Assembly (NCBI RefSeq): GCF_900178005.1
Contig: NZ_FXBS01000006.1
Location: 1,707,585-1,771,584 of the forward strand
DNA: 64,000 nucleotides
Direction of reading: 5' to 3'
Source: Tuberibacillus sp. Marseille-P3662
GTDB taxonomy: Bacteria; Bacillota; Bacilli; Bacillales; Sporolactobacillaceae
Both the position numbers and the translations under genes were made by a program. Shown one piece after another: positions 46,289 through 54,883 of this stretch (position 1 is the first letter of the stretch; each line of letters opens with the position of its first letter). The notes beneath the pieces are model-generated. The model searched no databases. It was not told the DNA's origin and saw nothing but the letters and a program-made list of their open reading frames with translations.

Positions 46289-47288
46289 CCTTCTCACTCT
46301 CCTTGCCATCCTGATTTCCCTCTCCTTGGAACAACCAACATCTATGTTGTCTGGAATCTACATCTGTCACTAATGATGGTTCCTTTTCTCTGCAAATATC
46401 CATCACATGTGGACAACGCGGAGCAAACTTACACCCCCTCGGCATCTGAGCAGGGTCCGGCACTTGTCCAGGGATCGCATAAAGTCTCGATTGATTCTCA
46501 CCAATTTTTGGCATAGATTGGATTAGTCCTTCTGTATATGGATGTTTCGGATCATTGAATACTTGTGTGGTTTCTCCTTCTTCAATCACAGTACCAGCAT
46601 ACATCACGATAATACGATCACAGATTTCTGAGACAACCGCCAAATCATGGGTAATCATTAAAATCGTCGTATCATTCTCATCACGCAATTGTTTCATAAG
46701 TTCTAGAATTTGTGCTTGGATCGTGACATCAAGGGCTGTTGTTGGCTCATCTGCTATCAGTAATTCTGGCTTACAAGACATAGCCATAGCAATCATAACC
46801 CTTTGACACATTCCACCAGATAGTTGATGAGGATATTCATTCATGATGCTTTCGGCCCTGGGGATGCCGACTGATTTCAGCATCTCAATGGCATATTCCT
46901 TTGCTTGACTTTTACTATAATTCAAATGTAACTTGATCCCTTGAGTTAACTGCTTACCTATCTTTAGAACTGGATTCAGAGAAGTCATGGGATCCTGGAA
47001 AATCATTGACACGTTATTCCCACGAATATGACACATTTCTTTTTCCGTAAGATGCAGCAAATCTCGATCGTGGAACCATACTTCACCTTCTTGGATTTTT
47101 CCAGATGTGCCTTTTAAAAGACGCATCGCTGAAAGGGAAGTAACGCTTTTTCCGCACCCGGATTCACCTACAATTCCTACAATCTCACCTTTATTAACTT
47201 CAAGGCTCACCCCGCGCACAACTTGTGTCGTATGACTATCTGAAGTAAAGCCAACTTTGAGATTTTTAACTTTTAACAAATCTGACAT
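46278..47288 (-). CDS. Oligopeptide-type ABC transporter ATP-binding protein (OppD-like)
   Basis: 336 aa ABC ATPase: Walker A GESGCGKS, signature LSGGMCQRVMIA, Walker B LLIADEPTTALDV and the C-terminal Opp/Dpp extension CKFAPRCPHVMDICREK. It partners the OppF-like ATPase and overlaps its start by about ten bases. Confidence 0.93.
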   Translation of the reverse strand: MSDLLKVKNLKVGFTSDSHTTQVVRGVSLEVNKGEIVGIVGESGCGKSVTSLSAMRLLKGTSGKIQEGEVWFHDRDLLHLTEKEMCHIRGNNVSMIFQDPMTSLNPVLKIGKQLTQGIKLHLNYSKSQAKEYAIEMLKSVGIPRAESIMNEYPHQLSGGMCQRVMIAMAMSCKPELLIADEPTTALDVTIQAQILELMKQLRDENDTTILMITHDLAVVSEICDRIIVMYAGTVIEEGETTQVFNDPKHPYTEGLIQSMPKIGENQSRLYAIPGQVPDPAQMPRGCKFAPRCPHVMDICREKEPSLVTDVDSRQHRCWLFQGEGNQDGKESEKVDV

Positions 47289-47302
47289 GATTATCTTCCC
47301 CT

Positions 47303-48196
47303 TTAATCCCTTGTTTTTGGATCTAACGCATCACGTAATCCATCCCCGAACAAGTTCAACGCTAAGACTGTGATAAACACAGCAAAACCTGGAAAAAAGA
47401 TAAGATGAAATGCATCTCCAATGTAATCTCTTGATGCACTGATCATCGCTCCCCATTCAGGAGAAGATGCCGGGGCTCCCAACCCAAGGAAGCTTAAACT
47501 CGCTGTGGAGATAATTGCACCACCGACATTCATGGTGATATATACAATAATGGTGGAGACCGTCTGTGGAAAGATGTGCTTAAACATGATTCTTCCCTTT
47601 TTCACACCGATGGATCTCTCAGCTTCGACAAATAATCGCTCCTTGATTTCCAATGTCTCACCACGAACAATACGAGCAAATGAAGGCGTTGAGAAAAAGG
47701 CAATAGCAATAATCACATTTCTCAAACCAGGACCCAAAATCGCAACCATACCAATTGCAAGAACCAGATCGGGAAACGCAAACAAGATATCACATGCTCT
47801 CATAATGATACGATCAACCCATTTTCCCATGAAGCCACTTAGCAAACCAAAAAAAGTTCCGGCAAGTGCTCCTAACAATACGGATGCCACACCGACGCCA
47901 AGCGAGATCCTTGCCCCATAAATCAATCTACTCAAAACATCTTTCCCAAATTGATCCGTCCCGGCTAAATGGCTCCATGAAGGACCTTCTGAGAGATGAT
48001 TATAATTTACGGTTTGTGGGTCATAAGGTGCAATCCACGGACCAAAAATGACAACGAGCAACAGAAAACAGAGAAAGAAAAATGAGTATAAAGCTAAATT
48101 ATTTTTTTTAAATGAATGATAAATTCTCCGAAAACTTGAATCTTTTTTCTTATTCAGATCTTGTGTATCGTTTGCTGTCAGTTCTACTTCTGACAT
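47303..48196 (-). CDS. Oligopeptide-type ABC transporter permease (OppC-like)
   Basis: 297 aa permease with an N-terminal cytosolic tail, OppC_N-type first helix, and the Dpp/Opp motif GTDQFGKDVLSRLIYGARISLGVG (about 80-103). EAA loop VEAERSIGVKKGRIMFKHIFPQ. Forms the channel with the OppB-like protein, 49 bases downstream of it. Confidence 0.93.
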   Translation of the reverse strand: MSEVELTANDTQDLNKKKDSSFRRIYHSFKKNNLALYSFFFLCFLLLVVIFGPWIAPYDPQTVNYNHLSEGPSWSHLAGTDQFGKDVLSRLIYGARISLGVGVASVLLGALAGTFFGLLSGFMGKWVDRIIMRACDILFAFPDLVLAIGMVAILGPGLRNVIIAIAFFSTPSFARIVRGETLEIKERLFVEAERSIGVKKGRIMFKHIFPQTVSTIIVYITMNVGGAIISTASLSFLGLGAPASSPEWGAMISASRDYIGDAFHLIFFPGFAVFITVLALNLFGDGLRDALDPKTRD

Positions 48197-48245
48197 TGTT
48201 GTCCCCCCTTAATTTGTGAGTTAAGTATGTCGTAAACACAAATCA

Positions 48246-49166
48246 TTATTTGTAGCGAATTTTTGGGTTCAAAAAGCCATATAAGATATCAACAAGAAAA
48301 TTAACAAGTATAAATTCCAAAGAAAAAATTAATAAAAGTGATTGCACCACGGGATAATCCCGAAACTGTATCGAATCAATCAACAATCTCCCCATACCAG
48401 GAAAACTAAACACAGATTCTACAACAATAGACCCGCCTAAAAGATATCCAAATTGAAGTCCTGCAATGGTGAGAACCGTTATCAAAGAATTTTTGAGGGC
48501 ATGACCAAAAACGACTGTTTTTTCATTCATCCCTCTCGAGCGAGCAGTACGAATAAAATCTTCTTGTAATGTTTGTACAAGAGATGACCTTGTAAATCGA
48601 GTAATCATTGCCATAATCCCCGCACCCAAGGCAATAGACGGTAAAATATAGCCGGTCCAAGATTCAATGCCACCAGCTGGCAGAACTCCTAATACAACAG
48701 CAAATAGCTGAATCATGACTAATCCCAGCCAAAAGTTCGGAACAGATATACCTGATATCGCTGTCACCGTTCCAAAATAATCTGGCCATTTTCCTCTAAA
48801 TACGGCAGAAACCACTCCCATTAATACCCCACAAACAACTGCCCATCCTATACTCAATAATGATAGAATCATTGAAGGGATAAACCGTTCACCAAATAAT
48901 TGAGTGACGGATACATCTGATCTTAATGAATGGCCCAAATCACCGTGTAAAAGATCGTTCATATACATCAAATATTGTTGTAACAAAGGTTTATCCAGCC
49001 CAAGTTCTACACGAATAGCTTGAACCTCATTCAAGGTTGCATCTTTGCCAGCCATCAATCGAGCAGGATCACCAGGGATCAAATGAACGAATAAGAATAT
49101 CAGAAATGAAACAGCAATGAGAAGAGGAATCAGCCCTAACAATCTTTTGATGATATATTTGCCCAT
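48246..49166 (-). CDS. Oligopeptide-type ABC transporter permease (OppB-like)
   Basis: 306 aa permease beginning MGKYIIKRLLGLIPLLIAVS, with the family stretches HLIPGDPARLM (about 28) and TARSRGMNEKTVVFGHALKNSL (EAA loop). About six helices. Follows the binding protein gene after a 146-base gap. Confidence 0.93.
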   Translation of the reverse strand: MGKYIIKRLLGLIPLLIAVSFLIFLFVHLIPGDPARLMAGKDATLNEVQAIRVELGLDKPLLQQYLMYMNDLLHGDLGHSLRSDVSVTQLFGERFIPSMILSLLSIGWAVVCGVLMGVVSAVFRGKWPDYFGTVTAISGISVPNFWLGLVMIQLFAVVLGVLPAGGIESWTGYILPSIALGAGIMAMITRFTRSSLVQTLQEDFIRTARSRGMNEKTVVFGHALKNSLITVLTIAGLQFGYLLGGSIVVESVFSFPGMGRLLIDSIQFRDYPVVQSLLLIFSLEFILVNFLVDILYGFLNPKIRYK

Positions 49167-49312
49167 AGTTTCTCCCCCCTTTTATGTACTTACGATAAGG
49201 CAACCTACCCTGCCCCATCAGTTGGTAGACTCATATAATGTCGTATGCTTAAGGCCACATGGATCAGAGGCGCGCCAGATATTTCGCTAGCGCACCTTCA
49301 GATCATCGATTC

Positions 49313-50887
49313 TTACTTCCAGGCAACATTTTTAATATACAAGTTCCCGTCTGCAGACCTCCATGCGCCCGTCAAGTTTTCATTCATTGCAATTTGTTGT
49401 ACATCAGTTGCTAAAAACAACCATGGCGCATCATCCCAAATTATCTTTTGTACCTTATCATATTTCTTTTGTTTTTCTTCTTTTGTTTTCGCATGAAGTG
49501 CCCCTTTAATCAGCTTATCAACTTGTGGATTACTGTAGTATGCCGTATTGGCACCATTTGCTGGGAATGCACTCGTGCTAAACAGTGGATTGAGTGCATT
49601 ATCTGTATTCCTGGGTGTCGATGACCAACCCACATACCACATTTGCACTTTAGAGTCTTCCGGGCTTTTAGGTTTATTAATTTTTTCTGATAAGGTACCC
49701 CGTTCGAATTGTTTGATCGTGACGTCAATATTAATTTGTTTCAACTGCTGTTTGATAAATTGCATACCTTTTTTATCTTTACTAGAATTACTCCCCCAAA
49801 TTGTAGCGGAAAATCCATCTGCATATCCTGCTTCTTTCATTAACTGTTTTGCTTTTTCAAGGTTATACGCATATGGTTCTTGAGCCGTAAAATTCACATT
49901 GGTCTTTGGAAGCGGTGATGATACCTTCTTGGCAAAGCCATTTTTGACAACCTTACTATATGCCTCTTTATTGATCGCATAATTCATGGCTTTTCTCACT
50001 TTTTTACTACTGAATAGCTCTTTGCTTGTATTAATTGTTGTATAGTTCACGTAGGTAGATTCATATAAATCTACCTTGATCCCATCAGCTTTTTGCAGCT
50101 CTTTTACATTGTTAACAGGGACAGGGAAAATCACATCCAATTCGCCTGTCTTAAGCATAGCTACACGAGAACCGTTTTCCGGAATAGGCTTAAAAGTAAT
50201 TTTATCAACCTTCGGATTCCCATTTTTCCAATAATTCTCATTCTTTACGACAACGACTGAAGTGCCATGATTCCATTTTTTCAACTTGAAGGGTCCTGTT
50301 CCAGTTGAAGTCTTGGCATAATTGGCACTATCAAGGGTTTTGGGATTTGCTATAGGTTTCGTACCAATTTTGCTTAAAAATTGACTATTCAATTCTTTTA
50401 AAGTGATCTTAATCTCATGATCACCCGTCACCTTCACATTTTTGATTCCACTTAAGTCTTTATAAGCATTCAACGATCCATCTGAATCCAAAATACGTTC
50501 GATATTCGCTTTCACAGCTTTTGCATTAAATGTTGTACCGTCGGTGAACTTGACCCCTTTTCTTAGTTCAAACGTATATGTCAAACCGTCATCACTAGTT
50601 TTATAATCCGTTGCTAAAAGCGGTTCCAATTCACCATCTTGATTCGGCGTAAGCAATGACTCATACATGCTATTTAACACACTAATATCAATACCAGAAC
50701 TCGCATCATGAGGATCTAAGGTTTGGACATTTTCATGATACCCCACTGTGACACCATCGTGATCTTGATTTTCTGTATTACTGCTATTTCCAGTATCAGT
50801 CGTAGCTGACTTATCCCCACTTGTACAGGCAGACAACATCATCATGACAAGAACAAAAGCACTGAAACTTGCAATGAATTTTCTCAT
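49313..50887 (-). CDS. ABC transporter substrate-binding lipoprotein, OppA/family 5
   Basis: 524 aa lipoprotein with a signal peptide ending MLSAC (Cys about 21), a Thr/Ser linker and the family 5 solute-binding domain (LDPHDASSGID about 57, YTFELRKGVKFTDGTTFNAKAV about 108, DNALNPLFSTSAFP late). It binds the substrate of the OppBCDF-like system. Family 5 proteins bind peptides, nickel chelates, opines or oligosaccharides, so the peptide label is not certain; the fucosidase downstream makes a fucosylated ligand conceivable. Confidence 0.9.
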   Translation of the reverse strand: MRKFIASFSAFVLVMMMLSACTSGDKSATTDTGNSSNTENQDHDGVTVGYHENVQTLDPHDASSGIDISVLNSMYESLLTPNQDGELEPLLATDYKTSDDGLTYTFELRKGVKFTDGTTFNAKAVKANIERILDSDGSLNAYKDLSGIKNVKVTGDHEIKITLKELNSQFLSKIGTKPIANPKTLDSANYAKTSTGTGPFKLKKWNHGTSVVVVKNENYWKNGNPKVDKITFKPIPENGSRVAMLKTGELDVIFPVPVNNVKELQKADGIKVDLYESTYVNYTTINTSKELFSSKKVRKAMNYAINKEAYSKVVKNGFAKKVSSPLPKTNVNFTAQEPYAYNLEKAKQLMKEAGYADGFSATIWGSNSSKDKKGMQFIKQQLKQINIDVTIKQFERGTLSEKINKPKSPEDSKVQMWYVGWSSTPRNTDNALNPLFSTSAFPANGANTAYYSNPQVDKLIKGALHAKTKEEKQKKYDKVQKIIWDDAPWLFLATDVQQIAMNENLTGAWRSADGNLYIKNVAWK

Positions 50888-51011
50888 AGAATGAATCCCT
50901 CCCGTTTTACAAATTGATTCTCTTTTTTGCGACCACGTAAAATCCTGAAAAACCTCCCTCTACCAATCTTACTACTTGACTTCTAATGTCTTGGAAATCG
51001 GCATTATTTCA

Positions 51012-52184
51012 TTAAACCAACTCCTTTTCGATACTTAAATGATTGATATATTCCCTTTGCGAATACATACTAGCGCCCAAAACAACGCCTTGTTCTCCAA
51101 GTTGCGATATTTCAATACTCGTTGAATCGCTTAATGGCGCCCATATTTTATTTCTTGACTCTTGCAAAATGCGATCGCGTATATGTGGGAATTGTTCAAT
51201 CATTTTTCCTGTTAAAATCACCCGATCAGGATTGTTCATGCAAACACAACTATTCACTGTTATTGCGGCATAAGTAATCGCACGATTCAAAATATTCATC
51301 GCCCACTTATGCCCTTTTTCAGCAGCAGAACTAATTTCATGCAAACTTTGTACATTAGATTTTTTTGACGCTTCCTGAACCAAAAAACTTTCCGCAATAC
51401 AGGTTTGTAAACACCCAAAGTTACCACAAGTGCATAAAATTCCATTTGGATCAACAATTGTATGACCAATTTCTCCGGCGGAATTCAATTTCCCACGGTA
51501 AATTTGATCTCCTATCATCAAAGCCGATCCAACACCACTTCCAAATCCAATCACGACCATGGAATGACTGGTTTTATTCTTGATAAATAACCGTTCAGCG
51601 TAAGCTCTAAGATTTAGCTCATTATCTATTAATACAGGAAATTCCAATTGTTCTTCTAATATTCGGAGTAACGGAACATTCTCCCATACCAGCTGCGCGG
51701 ATTTGATAACGTTTCCATCTTTATGATTAACAAGACCTGGAAGCCCTACGCAAACGCCTGTGATTTTATTCTTGTCGATCTGATTTTCTTGTATTAATCG
51801 GGTAATCACTTCATTCAACTTCATCACCAAAGATTCAGGAGCTTCGCCAAGTTCTTTTCCTGTTTCTTCTGTCACGATAGCTTTTCCCAAAAAATCAAAG
51901 ATACCATAGCGAACATGTCTTTCATCCAGCTCTACACCAATTGACATTAAGGAGTCAGGATTCAGTGCAAGATAAGTGGCTTTCCTCCCTACACCTGTTG
52001 TATATTGATTGGTTTCCTTGATTAAGCCTTCCTCAATTAAAAAGGACACAATCCGCGAAACTGTTGTCGGACTCATATCCGCCAACCTAGCTAATTTCGG
52101 CCGTGTAATCAAATCATAATTTTGGATCAATTCCAAAATAAGATTTTGATTTTCCTTTTTAATAAAACTTTGATTTTTTTTCAT
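51012..52184 (-). CDS. ROK family transcriptional regulator (NagC/XylR type)
   Basis: About 390 aa. N-terminal winged helix (about 15-65: NYDLITRPKLARLADMSPTTVSRIVSFLIEEGLI) and ROK sugar-kinase-like domain with GEIGHTIVDPNGILCTCGNFGCLQT (the CxCGxxGCLxx zinc motif, about 245-270). It probably senses a sugar and controls the transporter-fucosidase run that follows on the same strand, 125 bases downstream. The start is uncertain: AAGGAG lies 13 bases ahead of this ATG and only two ahead of a TTG at 52196. Confidence 0.9.
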   Translation of the reverse strand: MKKNQSFIKKENQNLILELIQNYDLITRPKLARLADMSPTTVSRIVSFLIEEGLIKETNQYTTGVGRKATYLALNPDSLMSIGVELDERHVRYGIFDFLGKAIVTEETGKELGEAPESLVMKLNEVITRLIQENQIDKNKITGVCVGLPGLVNHKDGNVIKSAQLVWENVPLLRILEEQLEFPVLIDNELNLRAYAERLFIKNKTSHSMVVIGFGSGVGSALMIGDQIYRGKLNSAGEIGHTIVDPNGILCTCGNFGCLQTCIAESFLVQEASKKSNVQSLHEISSAAEKGHKWAMNILNRAITYAAITVNSCVCMNNPDRVILTGKMIEQFPHIRDRILQESRNKIWAPLSDSTSIEISQLGEQGVVLGASMYSQREYINHLSIEKELV

Positions 52185-52304
52185 AATAACTAACAAACTC
52201 CTTCTTTAATTTCATGACTGGATGAATTAACAGTAAAAATTACATAAAATTGATATTATATACCCATTAAAAAAGATGAATACGACTTTATTTCTCCAGT
52301 GATA

Positions 52305-52323
52305 TTATTAAATAGTTTAATAA
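52305..52323. promoter_or_regulatory. AT-rich inverted repeat upstream of the ROK gene
   Basis: TTATTAAA-TAG-TTTAATAA is a perfect inverted repeat 120 bases upstream of the ROK gene. Related TTTAATAATTTAAT and CTAATTTAATAAG stretches lie near 52352-52372 and 52560-52573. Candidate operator for the ROK regulator. The gap 52197-52618 has no gene. Confidence 0.45.
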
Positions 52324-52618
52324 TAATATGATACGATGTCAAGTCGTTTATTGAATTTTTAATAATTTAATGGGCTGTAGTTGTGCCGCTCATTCTTCGG
52401 TCTTCTGCGGGCGCCTTTATGTGATTAATAATTTATTTTCGAAAGGTGACTTATCTAGGTTATTTCATGAATTGAGAGTTGAGATAACATAAGCCATAAG
52501 TATTAAGGCGTCTTTCTCATATAGAAATGACTTATGACCATCATGTTAATTGTTTATTTTACTAATTTAATAAGTCACACTAAGATAGGATTGAAGAAAT
52601 ATAAAAGGAGGTTTTTTT

Positions 52619-53074
52619 ATGAAAAAATCCAAATTGTGGCTTCTAGCAGCATTTTTAACCACAGCTGTTATGCTTTCCGCCTGTGCGTCGGGAGGAAATG
52701 AAGGTAAACAGTCAAAAGAGGATACTAAGCAAAATCAAGGAACCGAGCAAAAGACAGAAAAAACATCATTGACAAAGGGGATCGATAAGGTCTTAACGTC
52801 CCTTCAAACATTAAACAGCACAGCTGAGTCTTCAACCAATGATGTTAAAAAAATAAATAAAAACGGTAAAGCCCTCTCAGAAAGTTGGGAGCCTATCGAG
52901 AAAAAGGTCGAAAAACACAATGCTAAAGCCTATGAAAATATTGAAAAAAGCCTTTATCCACTCATCGCGGAAGCAAAAAAAGATCATCCGGATGCCAATA
53001 AAGTGAAACAATTGATTGAAGAAACCACCAAGCAACTCAAGTCATTTAAGCAAAAGCTATCTTCATCTTCTTAG
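52619..53074 (+). CDS. Small helical lipoprotein of unknown function
   Basis: 151 aa: signal peptide with lipobox LSAC (Cys about 21), a charged Lys/Gln/Glu-rich linker (about 28-50), then helical sequence with LTSLQTLNS and LIEETTKQLKSFKQKLSSSS that looks like a short bundle or coiled coil. AAAGGAGG precedes the ATG. I do not recognise the family beyond lipoprotein. It is plus-strand and isolated, with relics downstream. Confidence 0.75.
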   Translation: MKKSKLWLLAAFLTTAVMLSACASGGNEGKQSKEDTKQNQGTEQKTEKTSLTKGIDKVLTSLQTLNSTAESSTNDVKKINKNGKALSESWEPIEKKVEKHNAKAYENIEKSLYPLIAEAKKDHPDANKVKQLIEETTKQLKSFKQKLSSSS

Positions 53075-53109
53075 GAAGCCTTAAATAGAGACATCTGTAA
53101 AGAGGAGCA

Positions 53110-53374
53110 ATTAGGAGGTGGTGATTACCCCCGTTCTCTCTCACCACTGTATGTACGGTTCCGTATACGGCGGTTCAATAGTTTGAGTATGCTTCTCGAG
53201 AAGTTGGTTTAAGTCCTTAAAACCAACTTTCTCGAGAATTTCATTTTTAATGGTTCTATGTGGTATATAGCTACATGCGATATGCCAATATCCTCTTAGT
53301 GTGTTAGCCCATTCCCAGTCCTTTGAAGGGCCTGTAGGAAGATCGATGCCAATCCGACCATCCTCCACTTATAT
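53110..53374 (-). pseudogene. 3' remnant of a group II intron with maturase C-terminus
   Basis: The minus strand encodes SKDWEWANTLRGYWHIACS, the C-terminal motif of class C group II intron reverse transcriptases (WEWANTRxGYWRIA). It ends in the usual region overlapping domain V: GAACCGCCGTATACGGAACC near 53160-53177, then a GAGAGAACGGGGG...CCTCCTAATT domain-VI-like end at about 53110-53140. The rest of the intron is gone. Inside it TTCTCGAGAAGTTGGTTT and its inverse (53193-53238) form a long hairpin. Confidence 0.82.
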
Positions 53375-53551
53375 TTATCGTTGTTCCAGTGCATCAACGG
53401 AATCCCCAGTGTATAGTAATTCCTTCACTTTTTTTATGCCAATTACCCAGTCATTAACAGCATTGACTTTAGGTCGATTCAACGTAATGATAGCGGTAGT
53501 ATCTTTTACTTCATAAACAATGGTATCATACGGTTTTGTTATTTTAATCAT
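53375..53551 (-). pseudogene. Enoyl-CoA hydratase remnant with internal deletion
   Basis: 58 codons read MIKITKPYDTIVYEV then AIITLNRPKVNAVNDW, the start of an enoyl-CoA hydratase/isomerase, then jump to KKVKELLYTGDSVDALE, which is the family stretch about 130-150 residues later. The oxyanion-hole and catalytic segments between are missing. It follows the BCCT relic by 15 bases with a GAGGAGAGGG site, so the two were probably one operon. The group II intron relic abuts its end. Confidence 0.75.
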
Positions 53552-53566
53552 CCCATACCCTCTCCT

Positions 53567-54178
53567 CTATATACTTTTACTTTTGGGTGTTTTTAGCTCT
53601 CGCTCATCATCTTTTTCTATTGATGCACTGTCTTTCTTGGCGGATTCCTTTTCTTCTCCCACCGTGAAAATTTCCTTTTTAAGTTCTTTAATAAATGAAA
53701 ATCACATTAGTAAAATGACAACAGAAAACGGTAATGCAACCGAGACTGATGCCGACTGTAAAGGAAGTAATCCACCACTGATTAGTAGAACAATAGAAAC
53801 TGCGGATATTATAATACCCCACGTTATTTTTGTTTTATTGGATGGATCTATATTTCCTTGTTCACTAAACATACCCAACACAAATGTTGCGGAGTCTGCT
53901 GATGTAATAAAAAACGTAAACAAAAGAATGACATTCATTATACTGATGATCGAACTTAAAGGAAAATATTGATAGAAAGAAAACAAAGCTGCAGCAACAT
54001 CTGTTGTAACGACCTCTGACAAAGCGGTGTTTCCTAAGTTTTGAATAAAATGCAGTGCTGATCCTCCAAATACGGAAAACCAGAATACCGATCCAATCGA
54101 TGGAATAATTAATGCTCCAATAATAAATTCTTTAATTGTTCGCCCTTTTGAAATCCTTGCGATGAACAGACACGGCAT
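53567..54178 (-). pseudogene. BCCT-family carrier remnant (C-terminal third)
   Basis: About 158 codons match the end of betaine/choline/carnitine carriers: FIARISKGRTIKEFIIGALIIPS, then FFITSADSATFVLGMFSEQG, and a last helix. A TGA interrupts after VVILLM (near 53702), beyond which the frame continues with a charged tail to 53567. The first two thirds, including most substrate-binding helices, are missing, so it is not functional. Confidence 0.82.
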
Positions 54179-54179
54179 G

Positions 54180-54290
54180 CAAAACGATAATTTGCGCCAA
54201 CAATTGCAACAGATTGAACGGGACGTAACAATACTTCAAGGTCACTCCCTTTCATTTGTGCAAGCTGCTGAATCAATTTAAGGGACATTG
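54180..54290 (-). other. Unrecognised coding-like fragment fused to the BCCT relic
   Basis: The minus strand carries an open stretch LIQQLAQMKGSDLEVLLRP followed by QSVAIVGANYRFACR before the BCCT sequence begins in another frame. It looks like protein sequence but I do not recognise the family, and no start or ribosome site is evident. Confidence 0.35.
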
Positions 54291-54457
54291 GGGCAAGAGC
54301 TCATCCCCTCTGTCTCTTTTCCTTCCCCCGGTCATACACCGGAATTGTTCAGACAGAATGAAACTATGAATTTGAATGGAATGTTTTTTGCTCATTGTCT
54401 GAACTATTGGCTCCAGCTTCTTTTTTATAGAAGATTGCACTCCCGATTAGGTCAGCG

Positions 54458-54590
54458 CTGATCCTCCATTTGCGTAATATCAATAATATCAAGGTAAGGG
54501 CCTAGCACCGGGTAAGTCTTTTCCCATGTTGGATGAGATTCGTTCCAATCCTCTCGATCAGCATATTTTTTAATACATTTTGATCATAAC
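54458..54590 (-). other. Unrecognised C-terminal coding remnant
   Basis: About 40 minus-strand codons read KKYADREDWNESHPTWEK, then TYPVLGPYLDIIDITQMEDQR and stop. Composition suggests the tail of a real protein. Family not recognised; no start is visible upstream. Confidence 0.35.
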
Positions 54591-54634
54591 ATGGATTGGT
54601 AACATCATAGCTACTCTATCCTATCCTTTGGTGA

Positions 54635-54736
54635 GTCAAAGGCAGCTATGATGAGCTCATTGCAAAAGGTGGATTTTATGCCGACCTTTATCACAGTCAG
54701 TTTACGAATGAAATGCCCTTAAAAGAGTTCGCATAA
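54635..54736 (+). pseudogene. ABC exporter C-terminal remnant
   Basis: The plus strand reads VKGSYDELIAKGGFYADLYHSQF, then TNEMPLKEFA and stop. GSHxELLAKGGxYAxLYxxQF is the usual end of fused multidrug/lipid ABC exporters. Nothing of the ATPase motifs or membrane domain remains upstream. Confidence 0.7.
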
Positions 54737-54810
54737 ATTGCATCCATTTGGACAATTTAGTCTATCCTGAGCTCTTATTGAGGTGACAAAAAAGACCTGA
54801 TGATATAGAT

Positions 54811-54853
54811 AGAGAGCTCTTTTCTTGTAAAAGTTTTTAGAAAAGAACTCTCT
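54811..54853. terminator. Stem-loop terminator of the GntP-led operon end
   Basis: AGAGAGCTCTTTTCT pairs with AGAAAAGAACTCTCT (one mismatch) around a 13-base loop, 30 bases past the stop of the minus-strand GntP gene. Confidence 0.65.
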
Positions 54854-54883
54854 AAAATTTATTGCATTGTGCCGTAAAATGTT

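Noticed and set aside
54284-54470. Possible RNA gene in the relic region
   Set aside because: No tRNA cloverleaf, no conserved RNA motif and no promoter were seen.
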